Of a stretch of DNA of 64,000 bases, positions 36,003 through 44,781 are shown piece by piece. The first letter of the stretch is position 1, and every line of letters begins with the position of its first letter. The notes under the pieces were generated by a model. It had not been told where the DNA came from, did no database searches, and saw only the letters and a list, made by a program, of their open reading frames with translations. The position numbers and the translations under genes were made by a program. Source of the DNA: Ferrimonas balearica (GTDB lineage: Bacteria > Pseudomonadota > Gammaproteobacteria > Enterobacterales > Shewanellaceae); assembly GCF_019802055.1 (NCBI RefSeq), contig NZ_JAHVHW010000012.1:62001-126000 (forward strand), in the 5' to 3' direction.

Positions 36003-38000
36003 ATGTCTTCCCGCAAAGAGCTTGCCAATGCGATTCGTGCCCTGTCCATGGACGCCGTCCAGAAAGCCAACTCCGGCCACCCCGGTGCCCCGATGGGCAT
36101 GGCGGACATTGCCGAAGTGCTGTGGCGCGACTTTATGAAACACAACCCGGCCAACCCGGAGTGGGCGGATCGCGACCGCTTCATCCTCTCCAATGGCCAC
36201 GGCTCCATGCTGATCTACTCCCTGCTTCACCTGACCGGTTACGATCTCTCCATCGAAGATCTGAAGCAGTTCCGTCAGCTGCACTCCCGCACTCCGGGTC
36301 ACCCGGAATACGGCTATGCGCCGGGTGTTGAAACCACCACTGGCCCGCTGGGCCAAGGGATCACCAACGGTGTGGGCATGGCCCTGGCAGAGAAAGTGCT
36401 GGCCGCTCAGTTCAACCGTCCGGGTCACGACGTTGTTGACCACTTTACCTACGTCTTTATGGGCGACGGCTGTCTGATGGAGGGGATCTCCCACGAAGCC
36501 TGCTCCCTGGCCGGTACCCTGGGCCTGGGCAAGCTGATCGCTTTCTGGGATGACAACGGCATCTCCATCGACGGTCACGTTGAAGGCTGGTTCAGCGATG
36601 ACACGCCGAAGCGCTTTGAAGCTTACGGCTGGCACGTTATCCCGGCCGTTGATGGCCACGACGCGGAAGCGATCAAAGCCGCCATCGAAGCCGCTCGCGC
36701 CGAAACCGGCAAGCCGACCCTGATCTGCACCAAGACCGTTATCGGTTACGGCAGCCCCAACAAGTCCGGCTCCCACGATTGTCACGGCGCCCCGCTGGGT
36801 GACGACGAAATCGCCGCCGCTCGCGACTTCCTGAACTGGCCGCACGGTCCGTTCGAAGTGCCTGCCGACATCTACAGCGCCTGGGATGCCAAAGCCAAGG
36901 GCGATGAGGTAGAAGGCGCCTGGAACACTCGCTTCAAAGCATACGCTGCCGAGTTCCCTGAGCTGGCTGCCGAGCTGAAGCGTCGTCTGGCAGGTGATCT
37001 GCCGCAGGGTTGGACCGAGCACGCCGACAGCTACATCGCTGAACTGCAAGCGACTGCTAACAAGGTTGCGACCCGTAAAGCCTCTCAGGACTGCCTGAAT
37101 GCTTTTGGTCCGGTACTGCCGGAACTGCTGGGTGGCTCCGCTGACCTGACTCCCTCCAACCTGACCAACTGGTCCGGTTCCAAGTCCATCAGTGCTGAAG
37201 ACGCCGCTGGCAACTACGTACACTACGGTGTGCGCGAGTTCGGTATGAGCGCCATCATGAACGGTGTGGCTCTGCACGGTGGCTTCAAGCCTTACGGCGC
37301 CACCTTCCTGATGTTCATGGAGTACGCCCGTAACGCGGTTCGCATGGCGGCGCTGATGAAGAAGTCCTCCATCTTCGTATACACCCACGACTCCATTGGT
37401 CTGGGCGAAGATGGCCCGACTCACCAGCCGGTAGAGCAGGTGGCCTCTCTGCGTATGACTCCGAACATGAGCACCTGGCGTCCCTGTGATGCGGTAGAGT
37501 CTGCGGTGGCCTGGCGTCACGCCATTGAGCGCACCGACGGCCCGACCTCACTGATCTTCTCCCGTCAGGGTCTGGCGCCGATGGCCCGTGACGCTGAAAC
37601 CCTGGCCAATGTTGCCAAGGGTGGCTACGTGCTGAAGGACAGCGCTGGCAAGCCGGAGCTGATCCTGATCGCCACCGGTTCTGAAGTGGAGCTGGTAATG
37701 AAGGCTGCTGCAGAGCTGGAAGCCGCTGGTAAAGCGGTTCGCGTGGTGTCCATCCCGGCCACCGACGTGTTTGATGCTCAGGATGCGGCGTACAAAGAGT
37801 CCGTACTGCCCTCCGATGTCACTGCCCGCATCGCAGTTGAAGCCCTGATCGCAGACTACTGGTACAAGTATGTAGGTCTGGACGGCCGTGTGATCGGCAT
37901 GACCACCTTCGGTGAGTCTGCGCCGGCAGACGAACTGTTCAAGATGTTCGGCTTCACCGTAGAGAACATCGTCGACACCGCCAACGAACTGCTGGGTTAA
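36003..38000 (+). CDS. tkt: Transketolase
   Basis: The thiamine-diphosphate enzyme of the pentose phosphate pathway. [17 protein letters not shown] (residues 26-42), the ThDP motif [13 protein letters not shown] and the pyrimidine-site GPTHQPVEQ are intact. The start at 36003 ([20 protein letters not shown]) has AGGAG before it. The reading frame extends upstream to 35913 but that part is untranslated leader. The length of 665 aa matches E. coli TktA. A strong terminator follows. Confidence 0.98.
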   Translation: MSSRKELANAIRALSMDAVQKANSGHPGAPMGMADIAEVLWRDFMKHNPANPEWADRDRFILSNGHGSMLIYSLLHLTGYDLSIEDLKQFRQLHSRTPGHPEYGYAPGVETTTGPLGQGITNGVGMALAEKVLAAQFNRPGHDVVDHFTYVFMGDGCLMEGISHEACSLAGTLGLGKLIAFWDDNGISIDGHVEGWFSDDTPKRFEAYGWHVIPAVDGHDAEAIKAAIEAARAETGKPTLICTKTVIGYGSPNKSGSHDCHGAPLGDDEIAAARDFLNWPHGPFEVPADIYSAWDAKAKGDEVEGAWNTRFKAYAAEFPELAAELKRRLAGDLPQGWTEHADSYIAELQATANKVATRKASQDCLNAFGPVLPELLGGSADLTPSNLTNWSGSKSISAEDAAGNYVHYGVREFGMSAIMNGVALHGGFKPYGATFLMFMEYARNAVRMAALMKKSSIFVYTHDSIGLGEDGPTHQPVEQVASLRMTPNMSTWRPCDAVESAVAWRHAIERTDGPTSLIFSRQGLAPMARDAETLANVAKGGYVLKDSAGKPELILIATGSEVELVMKAAAELEAAGKAVRVVSIPATDVFDAQDAAYKESVLPSDVTARIAVEALIADYWYKYVGLDGRVIGMTTFGESAPADELFKMFGFTVENIVDTANELLG

Positions 38001-38019
38001 TTCCGCATCGTATGGCAAT

Positions 38020-38049
38020 AAAAACGCCCCCAGTCGGGGGCGTTTTTTT
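38020..38049. terminator. Terminator after tkt
   Basis: AAACGCCCCC and GGGGGCGTTT around a short loop have A/T runs on both sides and could also serve the converging small lipoprotein gene. Confidence 0.88.
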
Positions 38050-38053
38050 ATGC

Positions 38054-38263
38054 TTAGCGTTCGATGATCTCCTGGATCTCGTCCTGACGGATCATCTGCT
38101 CCTTACCGTCCTTATCCTCGTAGCGGTACATCCCTGTCTCCCTGTCCAGCACCGGTTTCCCGTGGGTGGGAATGAGTCGCCCGTCATGGGTACTCATAAT
38201 GTATTCGGTACTGCTGCAGGCGGTCAGGAACAAAGCGATGACTAGACAAAGCAGGGCACGCAT
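38054..38263 (-). CDS. YgdI/YgdR-family small lipoprotein
   Basis: The 69-aa product has lipobox LTAC (Cys16). The body STEYIMSTHDGRLIPTHGKP and the ending YEDKDGKEQMIRQDEIQEI follow E. coli YgdI/YgdR closely in pattern. This is a small SH3-like fold in the envelope with no known function. GGAG is 6 nt before the ATG at 38263; the frame four codons longer is not preferred. Confidence 0.9.
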   Translation of the reverse strand: MRALLCLVIALFLTACSSTEYIMSTHDGRLIPTHGKPVLDRETGMYRYEDKDGKEQMIRQDEIQEIIER

Positions 38264-38416
38264 AAGTGACTCCAAATCCAGACAGAATCTTGAGTGTAGA
38301 ACAGAGCAAAGCGGGCGGGGGAGAGACTCAATAGTTGGCGATTCCGGGTCGCCTTAAATTGGGATAAATAGTACTGTTTATCCGTCACTTTCCTCCGTAC
38401 AAGCCAAGGCCCCTTC

Positions 38417-39643
38417 GTGAGTAGTTCCGATCGAATCCTGCTGATCCTGTTACTGTTGTTGATCCCCGCTGCACTGTGGGCACCGGGTTACCTGGTGATG
38501 CACTATCCGGAGCTGATCGAACCGCTTATCTATCTGCCCTGGCTGACGCTGGGCTCGACGCTTCTCCTTAGTCAGATCTATCACCAGGGTCGGCTCGGCT
38601 TTATGGTGATTCTCGCCATGCTGCTCTATGGCCTTATCCAGTCCCAGTTGCAGGTGCCCCTGCATCAGGAGGGGAAACGGCTGCTGTTCTGGGTGATGGG
38701 GTTATTGACACCGGTGCTGGCGTTGCTGCTGGCGCTGCTGCCGGAGCGGGTGCCGTTCAGTCGTCAGAGTGGCGGACACTGGCTGCTGTTGCTGGCTGGG
38801 GTGATACTGGTCGCGGTTCTGACTCAGATCCCGGCGCTGGCCCAGGGCCTGACCCAGTTTCTTACTCCCCGGGCATTTCTGCTGACTCAGCACAGTCCGG
38901 CCCCCCTGTTGATGCTTGCCTGGCAAACGCTGATCGCCGTGATTTTGTGGGCGCTCTACCTGCGTCATCGTGAGTCGGCGTCCATGGCGGCGCTGCTTCT
39001 TGTGGTGGGCCTGATGCTGGTGTGCCTGGGCTTTGCCCGGCCGATGATCTCAGTCACCCTGCTGGCGGTGGTGGGGGTGACGCTGTTTGTGGTGGTGCTG
39101 CAACAGGGGCACCAGATGGCGTTTCTCGATGAGTTGACCGGCATTCCGGGGCGTCGTGCGTTGAACATGGCCCTCAAGCGGGTAGGTCGCCGCTACAGTC
39201 TGGCAATGATGGACATCGATCACTTCAAGAAATTCAACGACACCTATGGCCACGATGTGGGTGACGAGGTGCTTAAGCTGGTGGCCAGCCGACTGACCCA
39301 GATAAAGGGGGGCGGGCAGGTGTTCCGCTATGGCGGTGAGGAGTTCACCGTGCTGTTCCCCGGCAAGACGCCTAAAGCCTGTGCTCCTCATCTTGAGGCG
39401 GTGCGGGAGGATATCGCGGAGTACCCCTTTGTGGTGCGCTCCACCAAAAGCCGGCCGGAGGATGAAAACACCGGGCGGGAGCGTCGGGGTCAGGGGGGCG
39501 GCAAAACCGTGCAGATCACCATCAGTATGGGGTTGTCAGAGCGCACCGGTGAGCGCCCGGAGGCGGAAGCGGTGATCAAGGCCGCCGACCAGGCGCTCTA
39601 CAAGGCGAAGAAAGCGGGGCGCAACTGCCTCAAGCTGGGGTAA
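38417..39643 (+). CDS. Membrane-bound diguanylate cyclase
   Basis: About seven N-terminal helices (residues 6-230) are followed by a GGDEF domain with active-site GGEEF at 306-310, so c-di-GMP synthesis is likely. MMDIDHFKKFNDTYGHDVGDE is a sound substrate-binding block. No RxxD inhibitory site precedes GGEEF. A loop of about 20 charged residues (KSRPEDENTGRERRGQGGG) is inserted late in the domain. The start is GTG at 38417 with AAGG upstream. The stop overlaps the converging LysR gene by 14 bp. The membrane part may sense a small molecule; its family is not identified. Confidence 0.9.
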   Translation: MSSSDRILLILLLLLIPAALWAPGYLVMHYPELIEPLIYLPWLTLGSTLLLSQIYHQGRLGFMVILAMLLYGLIQSQLQVPLHQEGKRLLFWVMGLLTPVLALLLALLPERVPFSRQSGGHWLLLLAGVILVAVLTQIPALAQGLTQFLTPRAFLLTQHSPAPLLMLAWQTLIAVILWALYLRHRESASMAALLLVVGLMLVCLGFARPMISVTLLAVVGVTLFVVVLQQGHQMAFLDELTGIPGRRALNMALKRVGRRYSLAMMDIDHFKKFNDTYGHDVGDEVLKLVASRLTQIKGGGQVFRYGGEEFTVLFPGKTPKACAPHLEAVREDIAEYPFVVRSTKSRPEDENTGRERRGQGGGKTVQITISMGLSERTGERPEAEAVIKAADQALYKAKKAGRNCLKLG

Positions 39644-40526
39644 GCGGCCGGCCCATCATCGTCTTGGCCAGCTCCAGAAAGGCCAGCGCCGGCGGTGCCA
39701 GTGGCAATCGCTCCCGCCAGATCAGCCCGATCTCCCAATCCAGGGTGGGGCTCATAGGGCGAAACTGCAGCGAACCGGCGGGCAGTCGCTCACACATGGG
39801 TTCGGGCATAATCGCCAGTCCCAGACCCGCCTCAACCATGGCGCCGATAAAGTCCCACTGCGCGCTGCGAAGCGCCACATTGAGTTCCACTCCCGCTCGT
39901 TGACTGAGTCGGGTCAGCCACTGGGTGAGGGCAAAATCCTCGTTGTAGAGAATTACCGGGTGTGACGCCAGCGCCTGCCAATCCAGCGCGTGCGCCTCAG
40001 CCAGAGGGTGGGAAGGCGGCAGGCAGACCCAGAGCGGATAGCGCTCCAGTGACTGGGTGGAAAACTCACCATGGTGAGTGGTCGGCAGAGCGGTAAAGGA
40101 GATCTCCAACCGGTCATTCAGCAGCGCCTTTTCACAGCCGTACCCCCCATCTTCATAGAGGTCCAGAGTGATGCCGGGATAGCGTTTTCTGAAGGTGCTG
40201 AGCAGGGGCGCGGCCAGCGGGCTCACCATGGGGCAGATCCCCAATTTCAGATTCCCTTTCTCCAGCGAACTCAAGGCACTGAACTGGTGCTCAAGCTGCT
40301 GCCACTGCTCCAGCATCCGGGCGGCGGTTTGCGCCAGGTGTTGACCAGCTTCGGTCAGGCTGAGCCCCTGAGGTTGTCGCTTGACCAGCGGCTGGCCCAG
40401 GCGATGTTCCAGCTTTTGTACCATCTTGCTGACAGTGGGTTGGGTCAGGTGGAGCTGTTCTGCGGTGCGGGTGAAGTTCCGTGTTCGGGAGAGCAACAGG
40501 AAACATTCCAGTGATTTCAGGTCCAT
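39630..40526 (-). CDS. LysR-family transcriptional regulator
   Basis: The 298-aa product has the N-terminal winged helix (NFTRTAEQLHLTQPTVSKMVQKLEHRLGQPL, residues 17-47) and a periplasmic-binding-protein-like ligand domain. It is divergent from a 32-codon ORF at 40631, the usual layout for a LysR protein and its target. The inducer is unknown. Confidence 0.92.
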   Translation of the reverse strand: MDLKSLECFLLLSRTRNFTRTAEQLHLTQPTVSKMVQKLEHRLGQPLVKRQPQGLSLTEAGQHLAQTAARMLEQWQQLEHQFSALSSLEKGNLKLGICPMVSPLAAPLLSTFRKRYPGITLDLYEDGGYGCEKALLNDRLEISFTALPTTHHGEFSTQSLERYPLWVCLPPSHPLAEAHALDWQALASHPVILYNEDFALTQWLTRLSQRAGVELNVALRSAQWDFIGAMVEAGLGLAIMPEPMCERLPAGSLQFRPMSPTLDWEIGLIWRERLPLAPPALAFLELAKTMMGRPLTPA

Positions 40527-40630
40527 GGTATGCCCATTTGGAATGATGGCAATAGAGTGAATTCATTTTATCTATCGCTGGCGTCGGCCTACCATGATCT
40601 CGACCCGGATATCCCTACAGGAAACTCACT

Positions 40631-40729
40631 ATGTCCCATGCTCAATCACTTTGGGTTGGTGCCCTGGTCGGGATTTTCACTCCAGAGCCCGAGGCGGAGC
40701 AGGCCCCCTCGACGCCGGAAGAGGAGTGA
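40631..40729 (+). CDS. Small hydrophobic/acidic ORF (32 aa) divergent from LysR
   Basis: The ORF encodes 32 aa, beginning MSHAQSLWVGALVGIF, a short hydrophobic stretch, then a Glu/Pro-rich tail. AGGA is 8 nt before the ATG and a strong terminator starts 24 bp after the stop, so it has the form of a complete short transcription unit. No known family. It might be a small membrane protein, a leader peptide, or a transcript whose RNA matters. Confidence 0.55.
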   Translation: MSHAQSLWVGALVGIFTPEPEAEQAPSTPEEE

Positions 40730-40752
40730 CCCCTCAGGTCACCGCGTGTAAT

Positions 40753-40786
40753 AAAAAAAGGCACCCATTCGGGTGCCTTTTTTTTT
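40753..40786 (+). terminator. Terminator after the 32-codon ORF
   Basis: AAGGCACCC and GGGTGCCTT around a 4-nt loop are followed by nine T. A-rich sequence before it allows use by the converging gene as well. Confidence 0.9.
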
Positions 40787-40796
40787 CGCTCTGTCC

Positions 40797-41270
40797 TCAG
40801 GGGCGTACGCCGCGCTTTACTGAGGTTTCATCCACGAACCAGAGGGTTTCTTTACGCTTGCGTCCAACCACCAGCGTTTGCTCTGCCGCGAACAGAAACC
40901 CTTTCCAGCAGCGTTTGAACACGCTGTAGCGGGTCTCCAGGATGTGCTCCGGGTCGTAGCAGAGGTAAACCACGGTCTCACCGTTCCAGGGCAGGTGCGA
41001 GGCGATCGCGTCAGGCAGGGCTGGATCGTCGCTTTCAAACGCGTCGTCCCACGGCACGCTGTCTTGCCAGACGTCGCCACGACGAGGCCACTCTTTGCTG
41101 CTGAGTCGGTCTAGATCATGGCCGTCCTGGCTGATTTCCCGCTGCCAGACCTGCCGGGCGAAGTGGGGGGCCAGAGGACGGATTTGAGCTTTGTCCTCGT
41201 CGCTGATGGCGAGATCAGCCCGGCGGAACACCCAGGCAAAAGGATAGGCGTCGAGATCGGTGTAGTTCAT
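40797..41270 (-). CDS. DUF2947-like protein
   Basis: This is a soluble 157-aa protein with many Trp. The opening (PFAWVFRRADLAISDEDKAQI) and the ending (SVFKRCWKGFLFAAEQTLVV) fit my memory of DUF2947, a gammaproteobacterial family of unknown function. No catalytic motif is seen. The family assignment is a recollection. Confidence 0.7.
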   Translation of the reverse strand: MNYTDLDAYPFAWVFRRADLAISDEDKAQIRPLAPHFARQVWQREISQDGHDLDRLSSKEWPRRGDVWQDSVPWDDAFESDDPALPDAIASHLPWNGETVVYLCYDPEHILETRYSVFKRCWKGFLFAAEQTLVVGRKRKETLWFVDETSVKRGVRP

Positions 41271-41397
41271 AGATTTGAATTCAGTCTGATGCTGGCGCCT
41301 AGAGTACCAGAGCGGCGCAGTCTATGCTGGGTTTTTCGCTGTATCCCGGCACCTTGAGCCAGTATGCTGGGGAATCTCAATCAGACTGAGGAACCCA

Positions 41398-41829
41398 ATG
41401 TCGATCTGGAAGCGCCCGGTTTGCCTTGACCGGCTCAATCAACAATCTGAAAACACCATGGTGGCCCACCTGGGGATCCAGTACTGCGGCTTCGATGAAC
41501 AGTCACTCTCTGCCAGCATGCCGGTGGACCATCGAACCCATCAGCCTCTGGGGATGTTGCATGGCGGCGCGTCAGTAGCGCTGGCGGAAACCGTCGGCTC
41601 ACTGGCAGCCAACCTCTGCGTGTCCGAGGAGTACTACTGCGTCGGGCTGGACATCAACGCCAACCATCTGCGCGCCATGCGCACCGGTCTGGTGATCGGC
41701 AAGGCAACGCCGCTGCATCTGGGGGCGACAACGCAGGTATGGCAGATCGAGATCCGGGATGAGCGTGAGCGTCTGGTCTGCACCAGTCGTCTGACCATGG
41801 CCGTGCTGAAGCACAAGAGACCGGCATGA
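41398..41829 (+). CDS. menI: 1,4-dihydroxy-2-naphthoyl-CoA hydrolase (hotdog thioesterase)
   Basis: MenI releases CoA from DHNA-CoA in menaquinone synthesis. The 143-aa hotdog protein parallels E. coli MenI/YdiI along its length, for example MPVDHRTHQPLGMLHGGASVALAE (residues 41-64, catalytic Glu within), INANHLRAMRTG and TPLHLGATTQVWQIEI. Menaquinone is the likely donor for the NrfCD pair in this window. The stop overlaps the next gene as ATGA. Confidence 0.92.
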   Translation: MSIWKRPVCLDRLNQQSENTMVAHLGIQYCGFDEQSLSASMPVDHRTHQPLGMLHGGASVALAETVGSLAANLCVSEEYYCVGLDINANHLRAMRTGLVIGKATPLHLGATTQVWQIEIRDERERLVCTSRLTMAVLKHKRPA

Positions 41830-42065
41830 TTCTCGAATTCAGCCAGGGCAAGTTGATTGCCAATCCCAACGAACTGATGGTGCGCCTCAACGGACCGGGC
41901 CGCATTACCCTTCAGGCTGCGGCCGACGCGGTGGAACTGGTTGGGATCGCCAACGTAGTGACCGCCTTCGGGGGCGGCATCAGTTGGTCGGTGCAACTGG
42001 ACAGTCATGATCAGCTTGAAGCCCTGGCCGAAGAGCTGGGGCTTGAGATCAAGGGGGCCCGATAG
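41826..42065 (+). CDS. DUF3389-like small protein
   Basis: A soluble 79-aa protein starting MILEFSQGKLIANPNELMVRL, resembling DUF3389 as I remember it. Its ATG overlaps the menI stop (ATGA), so translation is coupled. The function is unknown. Confidence 0.65.
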   Translation: MILEFSQGKLIANPNELMVRLNGPGRITLQAAADAVELVGIANVVTAFGGGISWSVQLDSHDQLEALAEELGLEIKGAR

Positions 42066-42068
42066 GGA

Positions 42069-42680
42069 TCACTCCAGGATCAGCCAGATCCCCAGAGCGC
42101 CCATCAGGGTGCCAGCCAGGCGGTTGATCCACTGCACCTTGTCGGCGCTGAGCAGGCGACGCAGGGTGCTGCCCCCGCTGGCATAGATCAGCATGCAGCT
42201 GAATTCACAGGCGAGAATGATCCCCACCAGTACCGACAGCTGCGGAACCAGCGGTCGGTCTGCGGAGATAAAGGGGGGCAGAAGGGCGATCATAAAGGCC
42301 CAGCCTTTGGGGTTGGCGATGGCGGTCAGCCAGCCGCGGAAGAACAGCCCTCTGGCGGTCACATCCACGACGGTTTCTGCCTTGCCAAGCCGTCCCTCAC
42401 TGCGCCACATCTGCACGCCGAGGTAGAGCAAGTAAGCCCCCCCCACGGTTTTCAGCAGGGTAAACAGCATGGGCAGATTGAGCATCAGCGCCGCCACCCC
42501 CAGTACTGCGGCCACCGACACCATCGCCACCCCCAGAAGCTCACCCGCCATCATCGGCAGAGTGCGGCGAACGCCGATGCTCATGCCCAGGCTGAGGGCC
42601 AGCAACATGCACATCCCCGGGGTAATGGCGACGGTAAAAAAGGTGGGGATAAAGAGCAGCAGAACCGTGGTATCAATCAT
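42069..42680 (-). CDS. LysE/RhtB-family amino acid exporter
   Basis: The 203-aa product has six hydrophobic helices and opens with the family pattern FFTVAITPGMCMLLALSLGMSIGVRRT. The region GWLTAIANPKGWAFMIALLPPF matches the second conserved block. Proteins of this family export lysine, threonine, homoserine or leucine; which one is not decidable here. Confidence 0.9.
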   Translation of the reverse strand: MIDTTVLLLFIPTFFTVAITPGMCMLLALSLGMSIGVRRTLPMMAGELLGVAMVSVAAVLGVAALMLNLPMLFTLLKTVGGAYLLYLGVQMWRSEGRLGKAETVVDVTARGLFFRGWLTAIANPKGWAFMIALLPPFISADRPLVPQLSVLVGIILACEFSCMLIYASGGSTLRRLLSADKVQWINRLAGTLMGALGIWLILE

Positions 42681-42694
42681 CGTGGGTGCGGCAC

Positions 42695-42725
42695 AAAAAA
42701 GGGGCCGGCATTATGCCATGGCCCC
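42695..42725 (-). terminator. Terminator after fau
   Basis: On the minus strand GGGGCC pairs with GGCCCC around a 13-nt loop that contains a second small stem, followed by T6. It lies 18 bp past the fau stop. Confidence 0.75.
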
Positions 42726-42743
42726 ATGCCTCGGCAAGAGGGA

Positions 42744-43337
42744 TTAACTCAACTTAAGCAGCCCCTCGGCAGTCGCGATGGCATCCATCGGCACATCCCA
42801 GGGCGCCACAGGCAACTGATGAACCCGCTGGCACTCATGGGCCAGGCCAATCAGTCTGGGACGGGCGGCCATATCGAAGCAGCCCAGGGTGCGATCGTAG
42901 AATCCGCCCCCCATCCCCATCCGGTTACCGGCATCATCAAAGCCCACCAGCGGCAATAGGATCAGATCAAGCTCCGCCATCGGCACCACCCGGGTTTTGT
43001 TCAACTCCGGCTCGGGAATGCCAAACCGGTTTGGCTGCATCGGCTGGCCGGGCTGGTACTCAAGAAACAGCAGGTGTTGGGAGTGAAACGGATGCAGCAC
43101 CGGCAGGGCCAGGCGCTTGCCCCTGGTGTGGAGCACCTCGGCCAGAACGTGTGGATCGAGTTCACCGTCGTTGGCGATGTAGAGTGCCACCGTTTGGGCG
43201 TGCTGAACCAGGGTATGATCGGGCAGATGTTGGGCCAGACCGATGGCGGCGGCCTTTTGCGCCTCAGGGCTGAGGGCTTTGCGGGCTTGGCGCAACTGAT
43301 GGCGGCAGGCGGCGCGGGATAGGGGATCAACAGACAT
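42744..43337 (-). CDS. fau: 5-formyltetrahydrofolate cyclo-ligase
   Basis: The enzyme converts 5-formyl-THF to 5,10-methenyl-THF with ATP, returning folate to the one-carbon pool that the glycine cleavage system feeds. The family block LLPLVGFDDAGNRMGMGGGFYDRTL is intact, with RHQLRQARKALSP near the start. GGAG is before the ATG at 43337, giving 197 aa; the frame continues upstream into the 6S RNA gene and is not coding there. The 6S RNA-fau pair is conserved in gammaproteobacteria. Confidence 0.95.
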   Translation of the reverse strand: MSVDPLSRAACRHQLRQARKALSPEAQKAAAIGLAQHLPDHTLVQHAQTVALYIANDGELDPHVLAEVLHTRGKRLALPVLHPFHSQHLLFLEYQPGQPMQPNRFGIPEPELNKTRVVPMAELDLILLPLVGFDDAGNRMGMGGGFYDRTLGCFDMAARPRLIGLAHECQRVHQLPVAPWDVPMDAIATAEGLLKLS

Positions 43338-43433
43338 GGATGACTCCACAGGATACCGTGGACTCAGGGTGCCTTTTCCAGGCGGGGAAGACAAGGGATG
43401 CGAGAGGCCGGAATGGCCTGAGAGGGTGGATAG

Positions 43434-43614
43434 TGCTCCCCGGGGATGCCGCTGCGGTGTGACGCCCGTGAACCGTAGGTTCAGGGCGGGTGAACCATTC
43501 ACGCTTTCGGCTTCTCGGAAACACCGAGCCTGCACAGCCGCATGAAGCGGAACACCCTAAAGATTTAAGCATCGGCCAGGGACATGTACCGCTGGCGAAC
43601 ACCTCAGGGAGCGT
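43434..43614 (-). ncRNA. ssrS: 6S RNA
   Basis: The minus strand has the 6S layout: a closing stem of GCTCCC with GGGGAGC, the 5' part CCTGAGGTGTTCGCCAGCGG, a central single-stranded bubble, and the 3' conserved parts GGCTCGGTGTTTCCGAGAAGCC and CACCGCAGCGGCATCCCC. These run parallel to E. coli ssrS. 6S RNA binds sigma70 RNA polymerase and slows many promoters in stationary phase. The position between zapA and fau is as expected. The ends are estimated from the closing stem, within a few bases. Confidence 0.95.
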
Positions 43615-43644
43615 ATCCAGTGTAGGAAAAACCGAAGGCGTTTC

Positions 43645-44001
43645 CTAACCGTCCTGGTCAGTGTATGGGTTGGCTGAGTCGGCTTCAACCCCTTTCGGAC
43701 GGTTTTGCAAGCGTTCGGACAAAGCCTGTTCAATGGCGTCCTGAAGCACCTGAATGCGGGTTTCCAACTGGCGCTGGGCGATGGACTGCTGCTGTTGTGT
43801 CATCATCAGCTCGTGGCTCAGGTTGAGCGCGGCCATCACCGCCAACTGTTCAAGGTTGCCGGTACCGGTGCGCTGACGCAGCTGATCCAGGCGCTGGCCC
43901 AGTTGCTCCGCCACCATGCGCAGCTGGTTTTCCTGGCCAGGAGGGCAGGCCACGGAGAATGACTTGCCCAAAAGGTGGATTTCCAGTGTCTTGTTACTCA
44001 T
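43645..44001 (-). CDS. zapA: Cell division protein ZapA
   Basis: ZapA binds and bundles FtsZ at the Z ring. The 118-aa protein shows the family order: an N-terminal fold (LEIHLLGKSFSVACPPGQENQL), then a long coiled coil (about residues 45-95). It is divergent from ygfB and lies upstream of 6S RNA. Confidence 0.95.
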   Translation of the reverse strand: MSNKTLEIHLLGKSFSVACPPGQENQLRMVAEQLGQRLDQLRQRTGTGNLEQLAVMAALNLSHELMMTQQQQSIAQRQLETRIQVLQDAIEQALSERLQNRPKGVEADSANPYTDQDG

Positions 44002-44185
44002 TTAGCTGCTCCGGTGCGCCTTGGGATGGCGACTATAATACAGGGCTGCCGTGGCCGCCAGCGGGGGCGATCCGTACCGGTTTTTTGTTGGCCGGATAGG
44101 GTGTTGTTGCCCGGGATGATGCTGATGGTGCCGCCACTTTCGCCATGATAGCATGGGCCCACTTGTAACCGCGGATCTTCAACCC

Positions 44186-44752
44186 ATGAAATGCACCTCC
44201 CCTCTGCTGCTGAGCAAACTGCAAACTGCCCTCGACGACGCCAAAATCGCGGTACTGCCTGCCGAAGTGCACGGCGTACTGACCGGGCTGGTCTGTGGCG
44301 GTGTGCCCATGGACGGCAAGAGTTGGCAAAAGCCTTTCCTGGAACTGGTTAATGATGGTGAGCCGGCGCCGGAGCCGCTGATGACCATCGTCAAGGAGCT
44401 CTACCTGGATGTGATCAACACGTTGGTTGACCCCGCCATGAGCTTTACCCCCATGCTGGCGGACGAGGACGACCCGCTGCAGGATCGTCTCGAGGCATTC
44501 ATCAACTGGGTTCAGAGCTTCCTGACCGGGCTGGCGATCATGCAGCCGGCGCTGGATAAAGCCTCCGGTGACGTTAAGGAGCTTATCCAGGATCTGACTG
44601 ACTTCACTCAGGTGGAGTTGGAGGTTGAGGAAAACGAAGAGAACGAAGAGGGCTTTGCTGCCCTGGTGGAACATGCACGTATCGCCGCCTGGGAATGCCT
44701 GCGGGAATTCCGGGGACTGGACGAAGAAGCGGCGCCCAAGACGCTGCACTGA
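44186..44752 (+). CDS. ygfB: UPF0149 family protein YgfB
   Basis: The 188-aa protein contains the UPF0149 patterns LPAEVHGVLTGLVCGG (about residues 23-38) and FINWVQSFLTGLA. In Pseudomonas YgfB represses a regulator tied to beta-lactam resistance; its role here is unknown. The start at 44186 (MKCTSPLLL) gives the expected N-terminus although the ribosome site is weak. It opens the ygfB-pepP-ubiH-ubiI run. Confidence 0.9.
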   Translation: MKCTSPLLLSKLQTALDDAKIAVLPAEVHGVLTGLVCGGVPMDGKSWQKPFLELVNDGEPAPEPLMTIVKELYLDVINTLVDPAMSFTPMLADEDDPLQDRLEAFINWVQSFLTGLAIMQPALDKASGDVKELIQDLTDFTQVELEVEENEENEEGFAALVEHARIAAWECLREFRGLDEEAAPKTLH

Positions 44753-44781
44753 TAAACAACAGAAAACAGGGATCCCCCAAG

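Noticed and set aside
35604-37520. 638-codon open frame opposite the ligase and tkt genes
   Set aside because: It covers the reverse of two well supported enzymes and has no domain of its own.
43338-43535. Longer start for fau reaching 43535
   Set aside because: The extension runs through the 6S RNA gene, and the Met at 43337 has a good ribosome site.
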